A program made the translations under genes and the position numbers. 46,993 nucleotides of DNA from JAADEM01 sp965371855. Its GTDB lineage: Bacteria; Bacteroidota; Bacteroidia; Bacteroidales; Marinilabiliaceae. Positions 17,145-25,554 of the stretch are shown piece after piece (within the stretch, counting starts at the first letter, position 1; every line of letters starts with the position of its first letter). The notes under the pieces were generated by a model that was not told the DNA's origin, ran no database searches, and worked only from the letters and a program-made list of their open reading frames with translations. Where the stretch lies: NCBI GenBank assembly GCA_965371855.1, contig CBDUZZ010000035.1, positions 1 through 46,993 of the forward strand, given 5' to 3'.

Positions 17145-17783
17145 TTAAGATTCTTGTTCTTGCTCTTTTTCTTGCTCCTTACCTGGCTCTTGTTCCATTT
17201 CTTGTTCCAGACCTGGTTCTTCCTCTTGCTCGGCACGGGCAGCTCTTGTTAGGCGAACTGCTACCACAACGGCATTATTAGCATTTATTAATTCAATGTT
17301 TTCAAAATTCAAATCACCAACTTTTACTGAATCATTAAGTTCCAGCTCTTCAACATTTATAGATAAACTGTCTGGTAGATGTTCTAATAGCCCTTTAACT
17401 GTTAGTTTGCGTTTTTCAAGCACTAAGATTCCTCCTCCCTGAACACCTTTGGCGAAGCCTTCAACCTTAACAGGTATGTCAATAACAACAGGTTTGAGAG
17501 TGTCAAATTCTAAGAAGTCAACATGTAAAGGTGTTTCTGAAACAGGGTGAAACTGTGTATCTTTTAATATTGTTGGATATTTCTTTCCGTCAATATCAAT
17601 GTTTACAAGGTAAACATTAGGAGTGTAGAACAGATGTCTGAATTCATTCACAGGGGCATGGAAATGTACTACATCATCACCTCCATACAAAACACAAGGC
17701 ACGCTGCCATCTTTTCGTAATTGTTTTGTGGCTTTTTTGCCAACAGTTTCTCTTTTGAAACCTTTAATTTCAATGGTTTTCAT
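17145..17783 (-). CDS. rplY: 50S ribosomal protein L25/general stress protein Ctc
   Basis: A 212-residue L25 of the long CTC form, which binds 5S rRNA through the N-terminal domain (MKTIEIKGFKRETVGKKATK to about residue 95). The C-terminal L25/TL5 beta-domain follows (GFAKGVQGGGILVLEKRKLTVKG). I chose the ATG at 17783 because the nine-residue upstream extension is not family-like. The last about 30 residues are an acidic, Glu/Gln-rich tail built from iterated EQE units. The gene shares a region with prs upstream, the usual prs-rplY-pth order. A structured leader precedes it. Confidence 0.95.
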   Translation of the reverse strand: MKTIEIKGFKRETVGKKATKQLRKDGSVPCVLYGGDDVVHFHAPVNEFRHLFYTPNVYLVNIDIDGKKYPTILKDTQFHPVSETPLHVDFLEFDTLKPVVIDIPVKVEGFAKGVQGGGILVLEKRKLTVKGLLEHLPDSLSINVEELELNDSVKVGDLNFENIELINANNAVVVAVRLTRAARAEQEEEPGLEQEMEQEPGKEQEKEQEQES

Positions 17784-17818
17784 GTTCTTAAATTTAATTG
17801 TGCTACTCAAAATTAAGT

Positions 17819-17850
17819 CCGCTATAATAGCGGGGGAAGCTTAATTTCCC
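17819..17850 (-). promoter_or_regulatory. Two small hairpins in the rplY leader
   Basis: CCGCTATAATAGCGG (17819-17833) is a perfect 6-bp stem with a 3-nt loop. GGGAAGCTTAATTTCCC immediately beside it forms a second short stem. Both lie in the untranslated leader between the putative promoter and the rplY start. An autoregulatory role is only a guess. Confidence 0.4.
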
Positions 17851-17875
17851 ATCACACTTAGTAAAAATGTGGCCG

Positions 17876-17883
17876 CAAAGATA
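17876..17883 (-). promoter_or_regulatory. -7 box upstream of rplY
   Basis: On the minus strand the sequence reads TATCTTTG, a full match to TAnnTTTG. It lies about 95 bp before the rplY start and just beyond the prs stop, giving rplY its own promoter. Confidence 0.5.
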
Positions 17884-17887
17884 ATAT

Positions 17888-18826
17888 TTAAATTACAAAC
17901 TGACTACTTATAGACTGGTAATTATAAACTTTTTCAATTGTATCGGCTAATAAATCAGCAATAGATAAAACTTTAATCTTAGGTGACGATTTTAGCAGTG
18001 GTATTGAATCAGTAACATATAGCTCAGAAAGCCCTGAGTTGTCAATTCTTTCGTAAGCAGAGCCGCTTAGTACAGGGTGTGTTGCAAAAGCCCTTACACT
18101 AATTGCTCCCTGATCAAGCATCATGTTTGTTGCTGTGGTTAAAGTACCTGCCGTATCAACCATATCATCAACAATAATAACATTTTTGCCTTTTACATCA
18201 CCAATAATCCTCATCTCTTCTATCTCATTTGCTTTTGCACGCTGCTTATGACAAATAACCATTGGAGTATTCATGTATTTGGCGTATGTATTAGCACGTT
18301 TTGAACCACCTACATCAGGAGATGCGATAATAAGGTTGTCAAGATTTTGTTTTTTAATAAATGGTAAAAACTTATAAGAAGCGTATAGGTGGTCGACCGG
18401 AATATTAAAGAATCCTTGAATTTGATCAGCATGTAAGTCCATGGTTATAATACGATCTACGCCGGCAGTAGTTAACAGGTCGGCAACCAGTTTAGCAGCA
18501 ATAGAAACTCTGGGTTTATCCTTACGGTCTTGTCGTGCAAAACCAAAATATGGGATTACTGCAACAATCTTGTAAGCAGATGCTCTTTTAGCTGCATCAA
18601 TCATCATAAGCAATTCCATTAGGTTATCGGCAGGAGGAAAAGTAGACTGTACAATAAATACATGAGTGCCTCTCACAGTCTCTTCAAAGCTTGTAACAAA
18701 TTCTCCGTCACTGAATCGTAACATGTTAATTTTGCCTATACTTCTCCCGGAAGCCAGGCTAATCTTTTCGGCGAGGTATCTGGTAGCAGTACCCGGAAAG
18801 ATTTTAATTGGTGCTTTAGGTGGCAT
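17888..18826 (-). CDS. prs: Ribose-phosphate pyrophosphokinase
   Basis: A 312-residue PRPP synthetase making phosphoribosyl pyrophosphate from ribose 5-phosphate and ATP for nucleotide, His, Trp and NAD synthesis. Class I landmarks are visible: FSDGEFVTSFEETVRGTHVF, the flexible-loop region PYFGFARQDRKDKPR, the metal-binding segment TMDLHADQIQGFF, and the PRPP-binding loop NVIIVDDMVDTAGTLTTA. Length is normal. It is monocistronic or leads into rplY, with its own -7 box upstream. Confidence 0.98.
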   Translation of the reverse strand: MPPKAPIKIFPGTATRYLAEKISLASGRSIGKINMLRFSDGEFVTSFEETVRGTHVFIVQSTFPPADNLMELLMMIDAAKRASAYKIVAVIPYFGFARQDRKDKPRVSIAAKLVADLLTTAGVDRIITMDLHADQIQGFFNIPVDHLYASYKFLPFIKKQNLDNLIIASPDVGGSKRANTYAKYMNTPMVICHKQRAKANEIEEMRIIGDVKGKNVIIVDDMVDTAGTLTTATNMMLDQGAISVRAFATHPVLSGSAYERIDNSGLSELYVTDSIPLLKSSPKIKVLSIADLLADTIEKVYNYQSISSQFVI

Positions 18827-18867
18827 TTAATGTGATGTTTGTAGTGTTTGTAAATATTAGGACATTA

Positions 18868-18875
18868 CAAAGATA
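18868..18875 (-). promoter_or_regulatory. -7 box upstream of prs
   Basis: TATCTTTG on the minus strand, a full match to TAnnTTTG, about 40 bp before the prs start. A TTTAAC sequence lies roughly at the -33 position. Confidence 0.55.
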
Positions 18876-18962
18876 GAAAAAAACGCTATTAGTTAAACAT
18901 TAAAAATAGATATGAAAAATATAATTTTCACAAATGAAATCATTAGTTGATTGTAGCAATGA

Positions 18963-19559
18963 TTACCACTCATTATTAACATCATCGATGAATTGTAAAA
19001 TCTCATCTCTGCTTTTTCCGGTAACTGCAGAAGAATAAAAAACAGGAGGGAGCTCTACCCAATGTCCCAGCAACTGCTCTTCAAGGTCAGATATCTGTTT
19101 TTCGTATGTTGTCTTTTTTAGTTTATCGGTTTTTGTGAATACAATACAAAATGGCACCTTTTTCTTCCCGAGAGTTGTTATGAATTCCAAATCTGATTTT
19201 TGTAATGGAATTCTGGAATCAATTAATACAAACAGGCTCATAAGGTTTTCGCGGGTATGAATATAATTTTCAATAAGTTTCCCGAAAATAACACGTTTTG
19301 TTTTTGACACTTTAGCATATCCGTAACCCGGCAGATCGACCAGATACCACTTTTCGTTTATTAAGAAATGATTCACAAGTTGTGTTTTACCGGGGGTTCC
19401 GGATATTTTGGCAAGTTTTTTTCTGAGGCATAACATATTAATCAGAGAAGATTTTCCTACGTTCGACCGCCCTATAAATGCATATTCAGGCTTGTCTGGC
19501 TTAGGACACTCCTTTACTTTTTGACTGCTTTTAATGAATTTTGCTTCTTTGATTTGCAT
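18963..19559 (-). CDS. engB: Ribosome biogenesis GTPase EngB (YihA/YsxC)
   Basis: A 198-residue GTPase needed for 50S subunit assembly. G1 is GRSNVGKSSL at residues about 31-40, G2 includes SGTPGKTQLVNHFL, G3 is DLPGYGYAKV, and G4 is FTKTDKL. The G5-like SSAVTGKSRDEI sits near the C-terminus. Length and motif order are typical. It is separated from prs by about 135 bp and has its own -7 box; it is part of the minus-strand translation-related block. Confidence 0.96.
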   Translation of the reverse strand: MQIKEAKFIKSSQKVKECPKPDKPEYAFIGRSNVGKSSLINMLCLRKKLAKISGTPGKTQLVNHFLINEKWYLVDLPGYGYAKVSKTKRVIFGKLIENYIHTRENLMSLFVLIDSRIPLQKSDLEFITTLGKKKVPFCIVFTKTDKLKKTTYEKQISDLEEQLLGHWVELPPVFYSSAVTGKSRDEILQFIDDVNNEW

Positions 19560-19575
19560 ATTTTCATATTTGTTG

Positions 19576-19583
19576 CAAAGGTA
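19576..19583 (-). promoter_or_regulatory. -7 box upstream of engB
   Basis: The minus strand reads TACCTTTG, matching TAnnTTTG, about 17 bp from the engB start; no clear -33 box. Confidence 0.4.
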
Positions 19584-19904
19584 GTGATAGATTTTTAATT
19601 GAGCTATTGCGAACCTTGCGATCGTTGCGGTTTTTCTTTTTGAACTCGTATGTCTGTCAACTTTAACTCATAATATCTTTTTATACACCACTATAAAAGG
19701 TTGCTTTTTAATAAAAATTCGCGCCTTCCTGCTACAGGCAGGTAATTCGCGGATAAAATATTTTCCTATTTATGAATTCACCCAATAGAATCAACATAGA
19801 GCCATAATTTCTCGTAGCACCTCAAAATAATATTTAGCCAATATTTGTCCACACCTCCATAGTTAGTAATTGAACGATTCGTGATTTTTTAATTATATCT
19901 TCCA
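19584..19904. other. Gene-free gap between engB and manA
   Basis: About 320 bp with no coding signal on either strand. The only structure I see is ATTCGCG repeated in direct orientation around a CCTGC-TACAG-GCAGG hairpin (near 19718-19752). It may be an old repeat element. Confidence 0.4.
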
Positions 19905-19912
19905 TATATTTG
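19905..19912 (+). promoter_or_regulatory. -7 box upstream of manA
   Basis: TATATTTG matches TAnnTTTG. It lies about 100 bp before the manA start, without an obvious -33 partner. Confidence 0.4.
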
Positions 19913-20015
19913 CATTAATTATTTGAAATCAGTAATCCATATTAGAAATAAGGTTATTTAAGTCTTTCTCTCTTATAATTCTTTTTATACCTTATGTGGT
20001 TCAAAAAACATACAT

Positions 20016-20999
20016 ATGAAAAATTCACTGTATCCATTAAAGTTTGTTCCCATTTTGAAAGATAAGATATGGGGTGGAACAAAATTGAAAACTATCCTTA
20101 ACAAAGAATTTTCCTCTTTGCCAAATGCTGGTGAGAGTTGGGAGATATCTGGAGTAGAAGGAGATATTTCTGTAGTAAGTAATGGTTTTTTAAAGGGAAA
20201 TACTCTTAATGAATTGCTGGAGATATATATGGGTGATTTAGTAGGTGATGATGTTTATGGTAAGTATAGAAATGAATTCCCTCTTTTGATAAAATTTATT
20301 GATGCCAATGATGTATTGTCTATTCAGGTTCATCCTGATGATGAACTGGCGAAGGAAAGGCATGATTCAAACGGAAAAACGGAAATGTGGTATGTCGTTC
20401 AGGCTGATGAGGGGGCTTCACTGATTTCAGGCTTCTCAGGAAATGTTACCAAGGAGGAGTATTTGAAATATCTGAAAGAAAACAGGCTGGAAGATATCTT
20501 AATGAGTCATGAAGTAAAGCCGGGTGACGTATTTTTTATACCTGCCGGAAGGGTTCATGCAATTGGGAAAGGGATTCTGCTTGCAGAGATACAGCAGACA
20601 TCTGATGTTACATACCGTATCTACGATTTTGACAGAAAAGATGATTCGGGGAAAACACGTGAGTTACACACTGAGCAGGCACTTGATGCTATCGACTACA
20701 ACTACTACGATGATCTTCGAACAGAATATACTCATAAATTAAATAAAACGGCAAATGTTGTATCGTGTGATTATTTCAGAACCAATCTGTTGGAATTTGA
20801 TCAAACAATTGAAAAAGACTTTTATCATCTCGATTCTTTTCTTATTTATATGTGTATTGATGGGGAGTTTGATATCTGCTATGGTAAAAACAAATGCCTG
20901 AAAGTGAACAAGGGCGAAACAGTATTGGTTCCTGCAGAACTCAGAACCATTCGTTTGGATCCAAAGGTTGTAACAAAAGTTCTTGAAGTGCATTTGTAG
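20016..20999 (+). CDS. manA: Mannose-6-phosphate isomerase, class I
   Basis: A 327-residue zinc-dependent isomerase interconverting mannose 6-phosphate and fructose 6-phosphate, feeding GDP-mannose synthesis or mannose catabolism. Recognisable blocks: KDKIWGGTKL and ESWEISGVEG at the N-terminus, LSIQVHPDDELAKERH with zinc-ligand Gln and His, GKTEMWYVV with the Glu ligand, and PAGRVHAIGKG with the second His. This short bacterial form ends in a cupin-like barrel (KVNKGETVLVPAELRTIRL). It stands alone on the plus strand. Some relatives are named phosphoheptose or phosphomannose isomerases of uncertain preference. Confidence 0.93.
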   Translation: MKNSLYPLKFVPILKDKIWGGTKLKTILNKEFSSLPNAGESWEISGVEGDISVVSNGFLKGNTLNELLEIYMGDLVGDDVYGKYRNEFPLLIKFIDANDVLSIQVHPDDELAKERHDSNGKTEMWYVVQADEGASLISGFSGNVTKEEYLKYLKENRLEDILMSHEVKPGDVFFIPAGRVHAIGKGILLAEIQQTSDVTYRIYDFDRKDDSGKTRELHTEQALDAIDYNYYDDLRTEYTHKLNKTANVVSCDYFRTNLLEFDQTIEKDFYHLDSFLIYMCIDGEFDICYGKNKCLKVNKGETVLVPAELRTIRLDPKVVTKVLEVHL

Positions 21000-21066
21000 G
21001 CCTCACTCTTTTACTAAGTTGGCGGTATAACCAAATAGATTAAGATAATATTTGTAAATTTGGGTT

Positions 21067-21357
21067 ATGAAATCTTTACAAGAAATAAAATCAACTTTAA
21101 GTGCGAACAAAAATTATTTGTTTGCAGAATATCCAATTAAATCAATTGCTATTTTTGGTTCTTATGCACGAAAAGAACAGACCAGTAAAAGTGATTTAGA
21201 TTTGATTGTAGAATTCAATGGACAAATTAGAATACGTTTCGTTGACCTTGTAGACGAAATTGAAAATTTAATTGGTTTCAAGGTTGACTTGATTTCTAGA
21301 AAAGGTATTAAGGATAAATATTATGAATCAATTTCATCAAGTTTAATTTATGTCTAA
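21067..21357 (+). CDS. MntA-like minimal nucleotidyltransferase (antitoxin)
   Basis: A 96-residue minimal nucleotidyltransferase (MNT) protein. The catalytic signature is intact: IFGSYARKEQ with GS at residues 31-32, then Asp43-Leu-Asp45, and a third acidic strand (KVDLISRKG). In MntA/HepT toxin-antitoxin pairs this protein neutralises the HEPN RNase by AMPylating it. The next reading frame overlaps its stop and starts like a HepT toxin but breaks off after 41 codons, so the pair is probably inactive and the antitoxin is orphaned. Confidence 0.85.
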   Translation: MKSLQEIKSTLSANKNYLFAEYPIKSIAIFGSYARKEQTSKSDLDLIVEFNGQIRIRFVDLVDEIENLIGFKVDLISRKGIKDKYYESISSSLIYV

Positions 21358-21475
21358 GAGAGATATTATACTTCTTCTTGAAGATATGCTTGACTCTGCA
21401 TTGAAAATCAAGCGATATACTAGCAACCTAACTTTTGAATCCTTTTCTGAAGACGAAAAAACACCTAAAAAGTAG
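21350..21475 (+). pseudogene. Truncated HepT-like HEPN toxin (DUF86)
   Basis: A 41-codon frame overlapping the mntA-like stop by 8 bp, as in intact MntA/HepT operons. It begins MSKRDIILLLEDMLDSALKI and continues to TFESFSEDEKT, the usual DUF86 N-terminus, but then ends PKK-stop. About 70-80 residues are missing, including the RX4-6H active-site motif and the rest of the four-helix bundle. No matching remainder is visible in the following 200 bp, so the 3' part looks deleted rather than only frame-shifted. Confidence 0.75.
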
Positions 21476-21615
21476 AACGTATGATTCTAATACGAGTTAT
21501 TCTCAATAAGGGTTTTTGTGAGTTTTGGGTATAAGGGTACATCAAGAGAAACCGACAATGAAAGTTAAATTTTTAACAAAAAATTAAAAAACAAACAAAA
21601 TGTCGTTTGATGCGA

Positions 21616-21644
21616 TTGATATTAGCGTATAATTATTAATTTTG
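21616..21644 (+). promoter_or_regulatory. Promoter of lysC
   Basis: TTG at 21616-21618 and TAATTTTG at 21637-21644, with an 18-bp spacer, a good match to the Bacteroidota primary sigma consensus (TTTG / TAnnTTTG). The lysC start is about 38 bp downstream. Confidence 0.6.
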
Positions 21645-21681
21645 CAGCCTCGAAAATAGTGTTGTGTAAAGTATTATTGAA

Positions 21682-22992
21682 ATGATAATTTTAAAGTTTG
21701 GTGGTACCTCGGTGGGTTCAGCCATAAGGATGAAAGAGGTTGCAAATTTGGTTTCTAATGGACAGCGAAAGATCGTTGTGTTGTCTGCAATGTCAGGAAC
21801 AACAAACAGTCTGGAACAGATTGCAGGTTTTTTGTATGAGAAGAAAAACAAGGAAGCAAATGAAATAATTGATAGTATCGAAAAAAGGTATCTTGATACA
21901 GTTGATGAATTCTACTCTGTAGATGAGTACCGGGAGAAAGGGAAGGAACTTGTGAAATCCCACATGGATTTTATCAGGTCTTTTACAATTGATTTGTTTA
22001 CAGTTTTTGAGGAGAAAACAATTCTGGCACAGGGCGAATTACTTACTACAGCTTTATTTCACTACTATTTACAGGAACAGGGGCAAAATGCAACCCTGCT
22101 TGCCGCACTTGACTTTATGCGTATTAATACGAATAATGAGCCTGATGCAAATTACATAAAAGAGAATCTGGATAAGTTACTGAAAAAACACAAGTCGGAA
22201 GAGATACTAATTACTCAGGGATATATATGCCGAAATGCTTTTGGAGAGATTGATAATTTGAAAAGGGGAGGAAGCGATTATTCGGCATCATTGATAGGCG
22301 TTGCAACAGGTGCTTCGGAGATACAAATATGGACAGATATAGACGGAATGCACAATAATGATCCGAGATTTGTAGAAGGAACGAAATCTATTTCGGATCT
22401 CTCATTTGATGAAGCGGCTGAGTTGGCCTATTTTGGAGCAAAGATATTACACCCCACAAGTGTTTTGCCGGCTAAATTGGCAAATATTCCTGTTCGCCTG
22501 CTGAATACATTGAAGCCGGAAGCCCCGGGTACTTTGATTTCTTCAAAACAAAAAAAGGATCGTATTACTGCTGTTGCAGCGAAAGATAATATTACTGCTA
22601 TAAAGATCAAATCAGGACGAATGCTATTGAGCTACGGGTTTTTGCGTAAGGTATTAGAGATTTTTGAGAGTTATAAAACTGCTATTGACATGATTACAAC
22701 CTCTGAGGTTGGGGTTTCTGTTACTATCGATAATAATAAACACCTGAAAGATATAGTAAACGACCTGAAAAGGTACGGTACGGTTCATGTTGATGAGAAT
22801 CAGGTAATAATATGTGTAGTAGGCGATCTGGTAGCAGAAAATAATGGTTATGCATATAAGATACTGGAGGCCGTTCGTCAGATTCCTTTGCGCATGATAT
22901 CCTACGGAGGTAGTAACTACAATGTGTCGTTACTAATAAATGCAAAAGACAAAGAAGCTGCACTAAATGCACTTAGTAGTAAACTCTTTTAA
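21682..22992 (+). CDS. lysC: Aspartate kinase
   Basis: A 436-residue monofunctional aspartokinase catalysing the first step from aspartate to lysine, threonine and methionine. The kinase domain starts KFGGTSVGSA (residues 5-14) and contains LKRGGSDYSASLIG and EIQIWTDIDGMHNNDPR. Two ACT-type regulatory domains follow from about residue 300 (AVAAKDNITAIKIKSGRM and VHVDENQVIICVVGD), so feedback inhibition is likely. The gene ends 12 bp before lysA, and the pair must be an operon dedicated to lysine/diaminopimelate synthesis. Confidence 0.96.
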   Translation: MIILKFGGTSVGSAIRMKEVANLVSNGQRKIVVLSAMSGTTNSLEQIAGFLYEKKNKEANEIIDSIEKRYLDTVDEFYSVDEYREKGKELVKSHMDFIRSFTIDLFTVFEEKTILAQGELLTTALFHYYLQEQGQNATLLAALDFMRINTNNEPDANYIKENLDKLLKKHKSEEILITQGYICRNAFGEIDNLKRGGSDYSASLIGVATGASEIQIWTDIDGMHNNDPRFVEGTKSISDLSFDEAAELAYFGAKILHPTSVLPAKLANIPVRLLNTLKPEAPGTLISSKQKKDRITAVAAKDNITAIKIKSGRMLLSYGFLRKVLEIFESYKTAIDMITTSEVGVSVTIDNNKHLKDIVNDLKRYGTVHVDENQVIICVVGDLVAENNGYAYKILEAVRQIPLRMISYGGSNYNVSLLINAKDKEAALNALSSKLF

Positions 22993-23004
22993 CAATCAGT
23001 GAGG

Positions 23005-24165
23005 ATGTTTGATAATAAAGTTATAAAAAAACTCGGAAGAATAGATACTCCCTTTTATTACTATGACCTTAAGTTGTTACGTGATACTCTTTCTGTTGTA
23101 AAAGAGGAGGCAGATAAATATAATTATAAGGTACATTATGCTTTTAAGGCTAATACCAATAGTCGTATTCTGAATATTATCAAAGAGTATGGTTTTGGTG
23201 CAGATTGTGTTAGTGGATATGAAGTGAGAAAAGCTCTTGAAAAGGGGTTCAATACCAATAAGATTGTTTTTGCAGGAGTAGGTAAAGCTGACTGGGAGAT
23301 AAACCTGGGAGTTGATGCCGGTATAGAATCTTTTAATGTTGAGTCGATTCCTGAGTTGGAGATTATTGATGAGCTGGCCGGTAAGAAAAACAAAATTGCA
23401 AATATAGCATTGAGGATAAATCCGAATGTAAATGCTAATACTCACCATTACATAACTACCGGATTGGAAGAGAATAAATTTGGAATTAATCAGTGGGATT
23501 TGGATAAGGTTTTAGATGTGCTGAAAAAGTTGAAGAACGTTCGTTTTTATGGATTACATTTTCATATAGGTTCTCAAATTACAAATCTTCAATCGTTCAG
23601 GGATCTTTGTTTAAGAGTTAATGAGTTGCAAAAGTGGTTTGTGTCAAAACGTATGTTTCCCCGGATTATTAATCTTGGTGGCGGACTAGGTGTGGATTAT
23701 GAAAATCCGAATGGTAATTCAATGCCTGATTTTAAAGCGTTCTTTGCTCTCTTTAACGATATCCTTGAGTTAAACCCAAATCAGGAGGTGCATTTTGAAT
23801 TGGGGCGTTCAATGGTTGCGCAGTGCGGAACACTTATCTCTAAGGTGTTGTATGTAAAAGAAGGAGTAAACACTAAATTTGCAATTATCGATGCAGGGAT
23901 GAATGATCTTATTCGGCCTGCTCTGTATCAGGCGTATCATAAAATTGAAAATCTGACATCAGAGATGAACGAAGAGAAATATGATGTGGTTGGACCAATA
24001 TGTGAATCATCTGATAGCTTTGGTAAAGCTGTAAAACTCCCTCTTACTAAAAGGGGAGACCTTATTGCAATACGTACAGCCGGAGCTTACGGCGAAGTGA
24101 TGGCATCACAATATAATCTTAGAGTACTGCCACTTGCGTATTATTCTGAAGATGATCTGTTTTAA
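23005..24165 (+). CDS. lysA: Diaminopimelate decarboxylase
   Basis: A 386-residue PLP enzyme converting meso-diaminopimelate to lysine. I start at the ATG at 23005 (MFDNKVIKK); a GTG two codons upstream is possible. The PLP lysine is Lys48 in HYAFKANTN. Other markers are FYGLHFHIGSQI, INLGGGLGVDY, a Gly-rich phosphate-binding loop, FELGRSMVAQCG, and the substrate/dimer residue block VGPICESSDSFGK. Length is slightly below the usual 400-420 but all motifs are present. It is co-transcribed with lysC. Confidence 0.95.
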   Translation: MFDNKVIKKLGRIDTPFYYYDLKLLRDTLSVVKEEADKYNYKVHYAFKANTNSRILNIIKEYGFGADCVSGYEVRKALEKGFNTNKIVFAGVGKADWEINLGVDAGIESFNVESIPELEIIDELAGKKNKIANIALRINPNVNANTHHYITTGLEENKFGINQWDLDKVLDVLKKLKNVRFYGLHFHIGSQITNLQSFRDLCLRVNELQKWFVSKRMFPRIINLGGGLGVDYENPNGNSMPDFKAFFALFNDILELNPNQEVHFELGRSMVAQCGTLISKVLYVKEGVNTKFAIIDAGMNDLIRPALYQAYHKIENLTSEMNEEKYDVVGPICESSDSFGKAVKLPLTKRGDLIAIRTAGAYGEVMASQYNLRVLPLAYYSEDDLF

Positions 24166-24217
24166 CCCGGATTATCAGCCCCTCCTAACCTCCCCCTCTG
24201 CAATGATCTAACGCTAA

Positions 24218-24350
24218 GAGGCTGTTCAAAAAGAAAGAACTTGACGTCATTGCGATGAGGAACGAAGAAGCAATCTGTAGAATTACAGCAGTTTAGTTTT
24301 GTGAGATTCCTTCGCTCCACTCGGAATGACGACTTTTTGGACAGCCTCTT
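24218..24350. mobile_element. MITE-like palindromic element with GTCATTGCGA core, copy 2
   Basis: Near-perfect terminal inverted repeats of about 18 bp: AAGAGGCTGTTCAAAAAG on the left, and CTTTTTGGACAGCCTCTT on the right with one mismatch. They enclose GACGTCATTGCGATGAGG / GAAGCAATCT on the left and GATTCCTTCG / GGAATGACGAC on the right. It has no true gene, although the right half yields a short spurious peptide. Confidence 0.75.
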
Positions 24351-24448
24351 GAATATTCACGCACCTGAAATAAAATATGTATATAAAAGCGTAGTTAAAA
24401 CTATGCTTAGTACCGGTATACACATATCAAAAATCCAACATCCATACA

Positions 24449-24751
24449 TCACACATCCACATAGTCCACACAGGCTCTTTTCTCTTTCACATCTTTAATT
24501 AGTGCAACTACCTCAAGGTGGGCATGATGTTGAGCATAGACTTTTATATCTACAAATTTGTAGAAGGTTGTTATTAATACCAGGTTGTATTCTTCGTCAG
24601 GATTGCTGTTCAGGCCAACTTCGATTGATCTTAGTACATCTATCTTGTCTTTCAGTGCCAGTAAAGCATCTTTTATTTCTTGCTCTTTAGCCTGTTGCTT
24701 TTGTTCATTTATAAAAGGTTTAAACTTAAATAATACCACATGTTTTATCAT
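24449..24751 (-). CDS. Dabb family stress-responsive alpha/beta-barrel protein
   Basis: A 100-residue Dabb (stress-responsive A/B barrel) protein. The start MIKHVVLFKFKPFI, then EVGLNSNPDEEYNLVLITTF and YAQHHAHLEVV, are family hallmarks. These small dimeric ferredoxin-like proteins are of loosely defined function. The region around its 3' end is an ACATCCAC-type word tract (24428-24486), which encodes the last few residues. Confidence 0.88.
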   Translation of the reverse strand: MIKHVVLFKFKPFINEQKQQAKEQEIKDALLALKDKIDVLRSIEVGLNSNPDEEYNLVLITTFYKFVDIKVYAQHHAHLEVVALIKDVKEKRACVDYVDV

Positions 24752-24794
24752 AACTCAGGTTTTTATTTTATTTTTGATGAACAAAAATAGGACT

Positions 24795-24842
24795 TTGAAA
24801 CAACTTTATAAACTTTCGACTTTATAACTTTATAAACTACAT
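24795..24842. repeat. CTTTATAA word tract before the exonuclease gene
   Basis: Iterated ACTTTATAA/ACTTTCGA words (AACTTTATAAACTTTCGA, then ACTTTATAACTTTATAAAC) ending just before the ATG of the next gene. Confidence 0.55.
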
Positions 24843-24846
24843 AGAT

Positions 24847-25554
24847 ATGTTAGAAAAATATAGAATTGATAATATTTTGTTTCTCGACATTGAAACGGTT
24901 CCACAGGAGAAGGGTTTTGATGATGTACCTGAAACCATGAAAGAGTTATGGGATAAAAAATCAAAATACTTTAGGGGAGATGAGGATAGTGCAGGAGATG
25001 TTTATCAACGAGCAGGTATTTATGCTGAGTTTGGTAAGATAGTTTGCATCTCTGTTGGCTTTATTATAATAAATGGTAAGGAGAGAACTTTAAGGGAGAA
25101 GTCGTATGCCGGACATGATGAGAAAGTGTTGCTTACTGATTTTGCCTACATGCTGAATAAGAACAGTCAAAAGTTTTTATGTGGCCATAATATTAAAGAG
25201 TTCGATATTCCTTATATAGCACGTCGTATGCTTATAAATGGGATTACACTGCCGGGTAGTCTTGATGTTGCGGGCAAGAAGCCCTGGGAGGTGAATTTTA
25301 TTGATACATTAGAATTATGGAAGTTCGGCGACTATAAACACTATACATCACTGAACCTGTTAACTAACATTTTTGATATTCCTTCGCCTAAAGATGATAT
25401 TAATGGAAGTGAAGTGGCCGGAGTCTACTACGAGGAGAATGATATTGAACGAATAGCACGATATTGCGAAAAAGATGTGTTGGCTACAGCACAACTTTTT
25501 TTACGATTTAAGGGTGAACCTCTCATTGATGATGATAAGGTGGAGAGTGTGTGA
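24847..25554 (+). CDS. Predicted 3'-5' exonuclease, PolB-like (DnaQ superfamily)
   Basis: A 235-residue RNase H-fold exonuclease of the PolB-like predicted 3'-5' exonuclease family (PF10108). Exo I is in FLDIETVPQ (Asp and Glu, residues about 14-16), Exo II in CGHNIKEFDIPYIARRM, and Exo III around RYCEKDVLATAQLFLR with the conserved Asp. The segment KKPWEVNFIDTLELWKFGD is typical of the family. Its role is likely DNA or RNA end processing. Its stop is directly abutted by the first integron-integrase fragment, marking the left edge of the foreign-looking region. Confidence 0.88.
   Translation: MLEKYRIDNILFLDIETVPQEKGFDDVPETMKELWDKKSKYFRGDEDSAGDVYQRAGIYAEFGKIVCISVGFIIINGKERTLREKSYAGHDEKVLLTDFAYMLNKNSQKFLCGHNIKEFDIPYIARRMLINGITLPGSLDVAGKKPWEVNFIDTLELWKFGDYKHYTSLNLLTNIFDIPSPKDDINGSEVAGVYYEENDIERIARYCEKDVLATAQLFLRFKGEPLIDDDKVESV

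Noticed and set aside
21450..21680. A lysine riboswitch upstream of lysC.
   Set aside because: I could find no multi-helix structure or L-box-like core; only a promoter of the TTG-18-TAnnTTTG type is visible.
24301..24360. A short reading frame encoding an RFLRSTRNDDF-type peptide.
   Set aside because: It is the translation of the right arm of the palindromic element at 24218-24350, a common artefact of this repeat.
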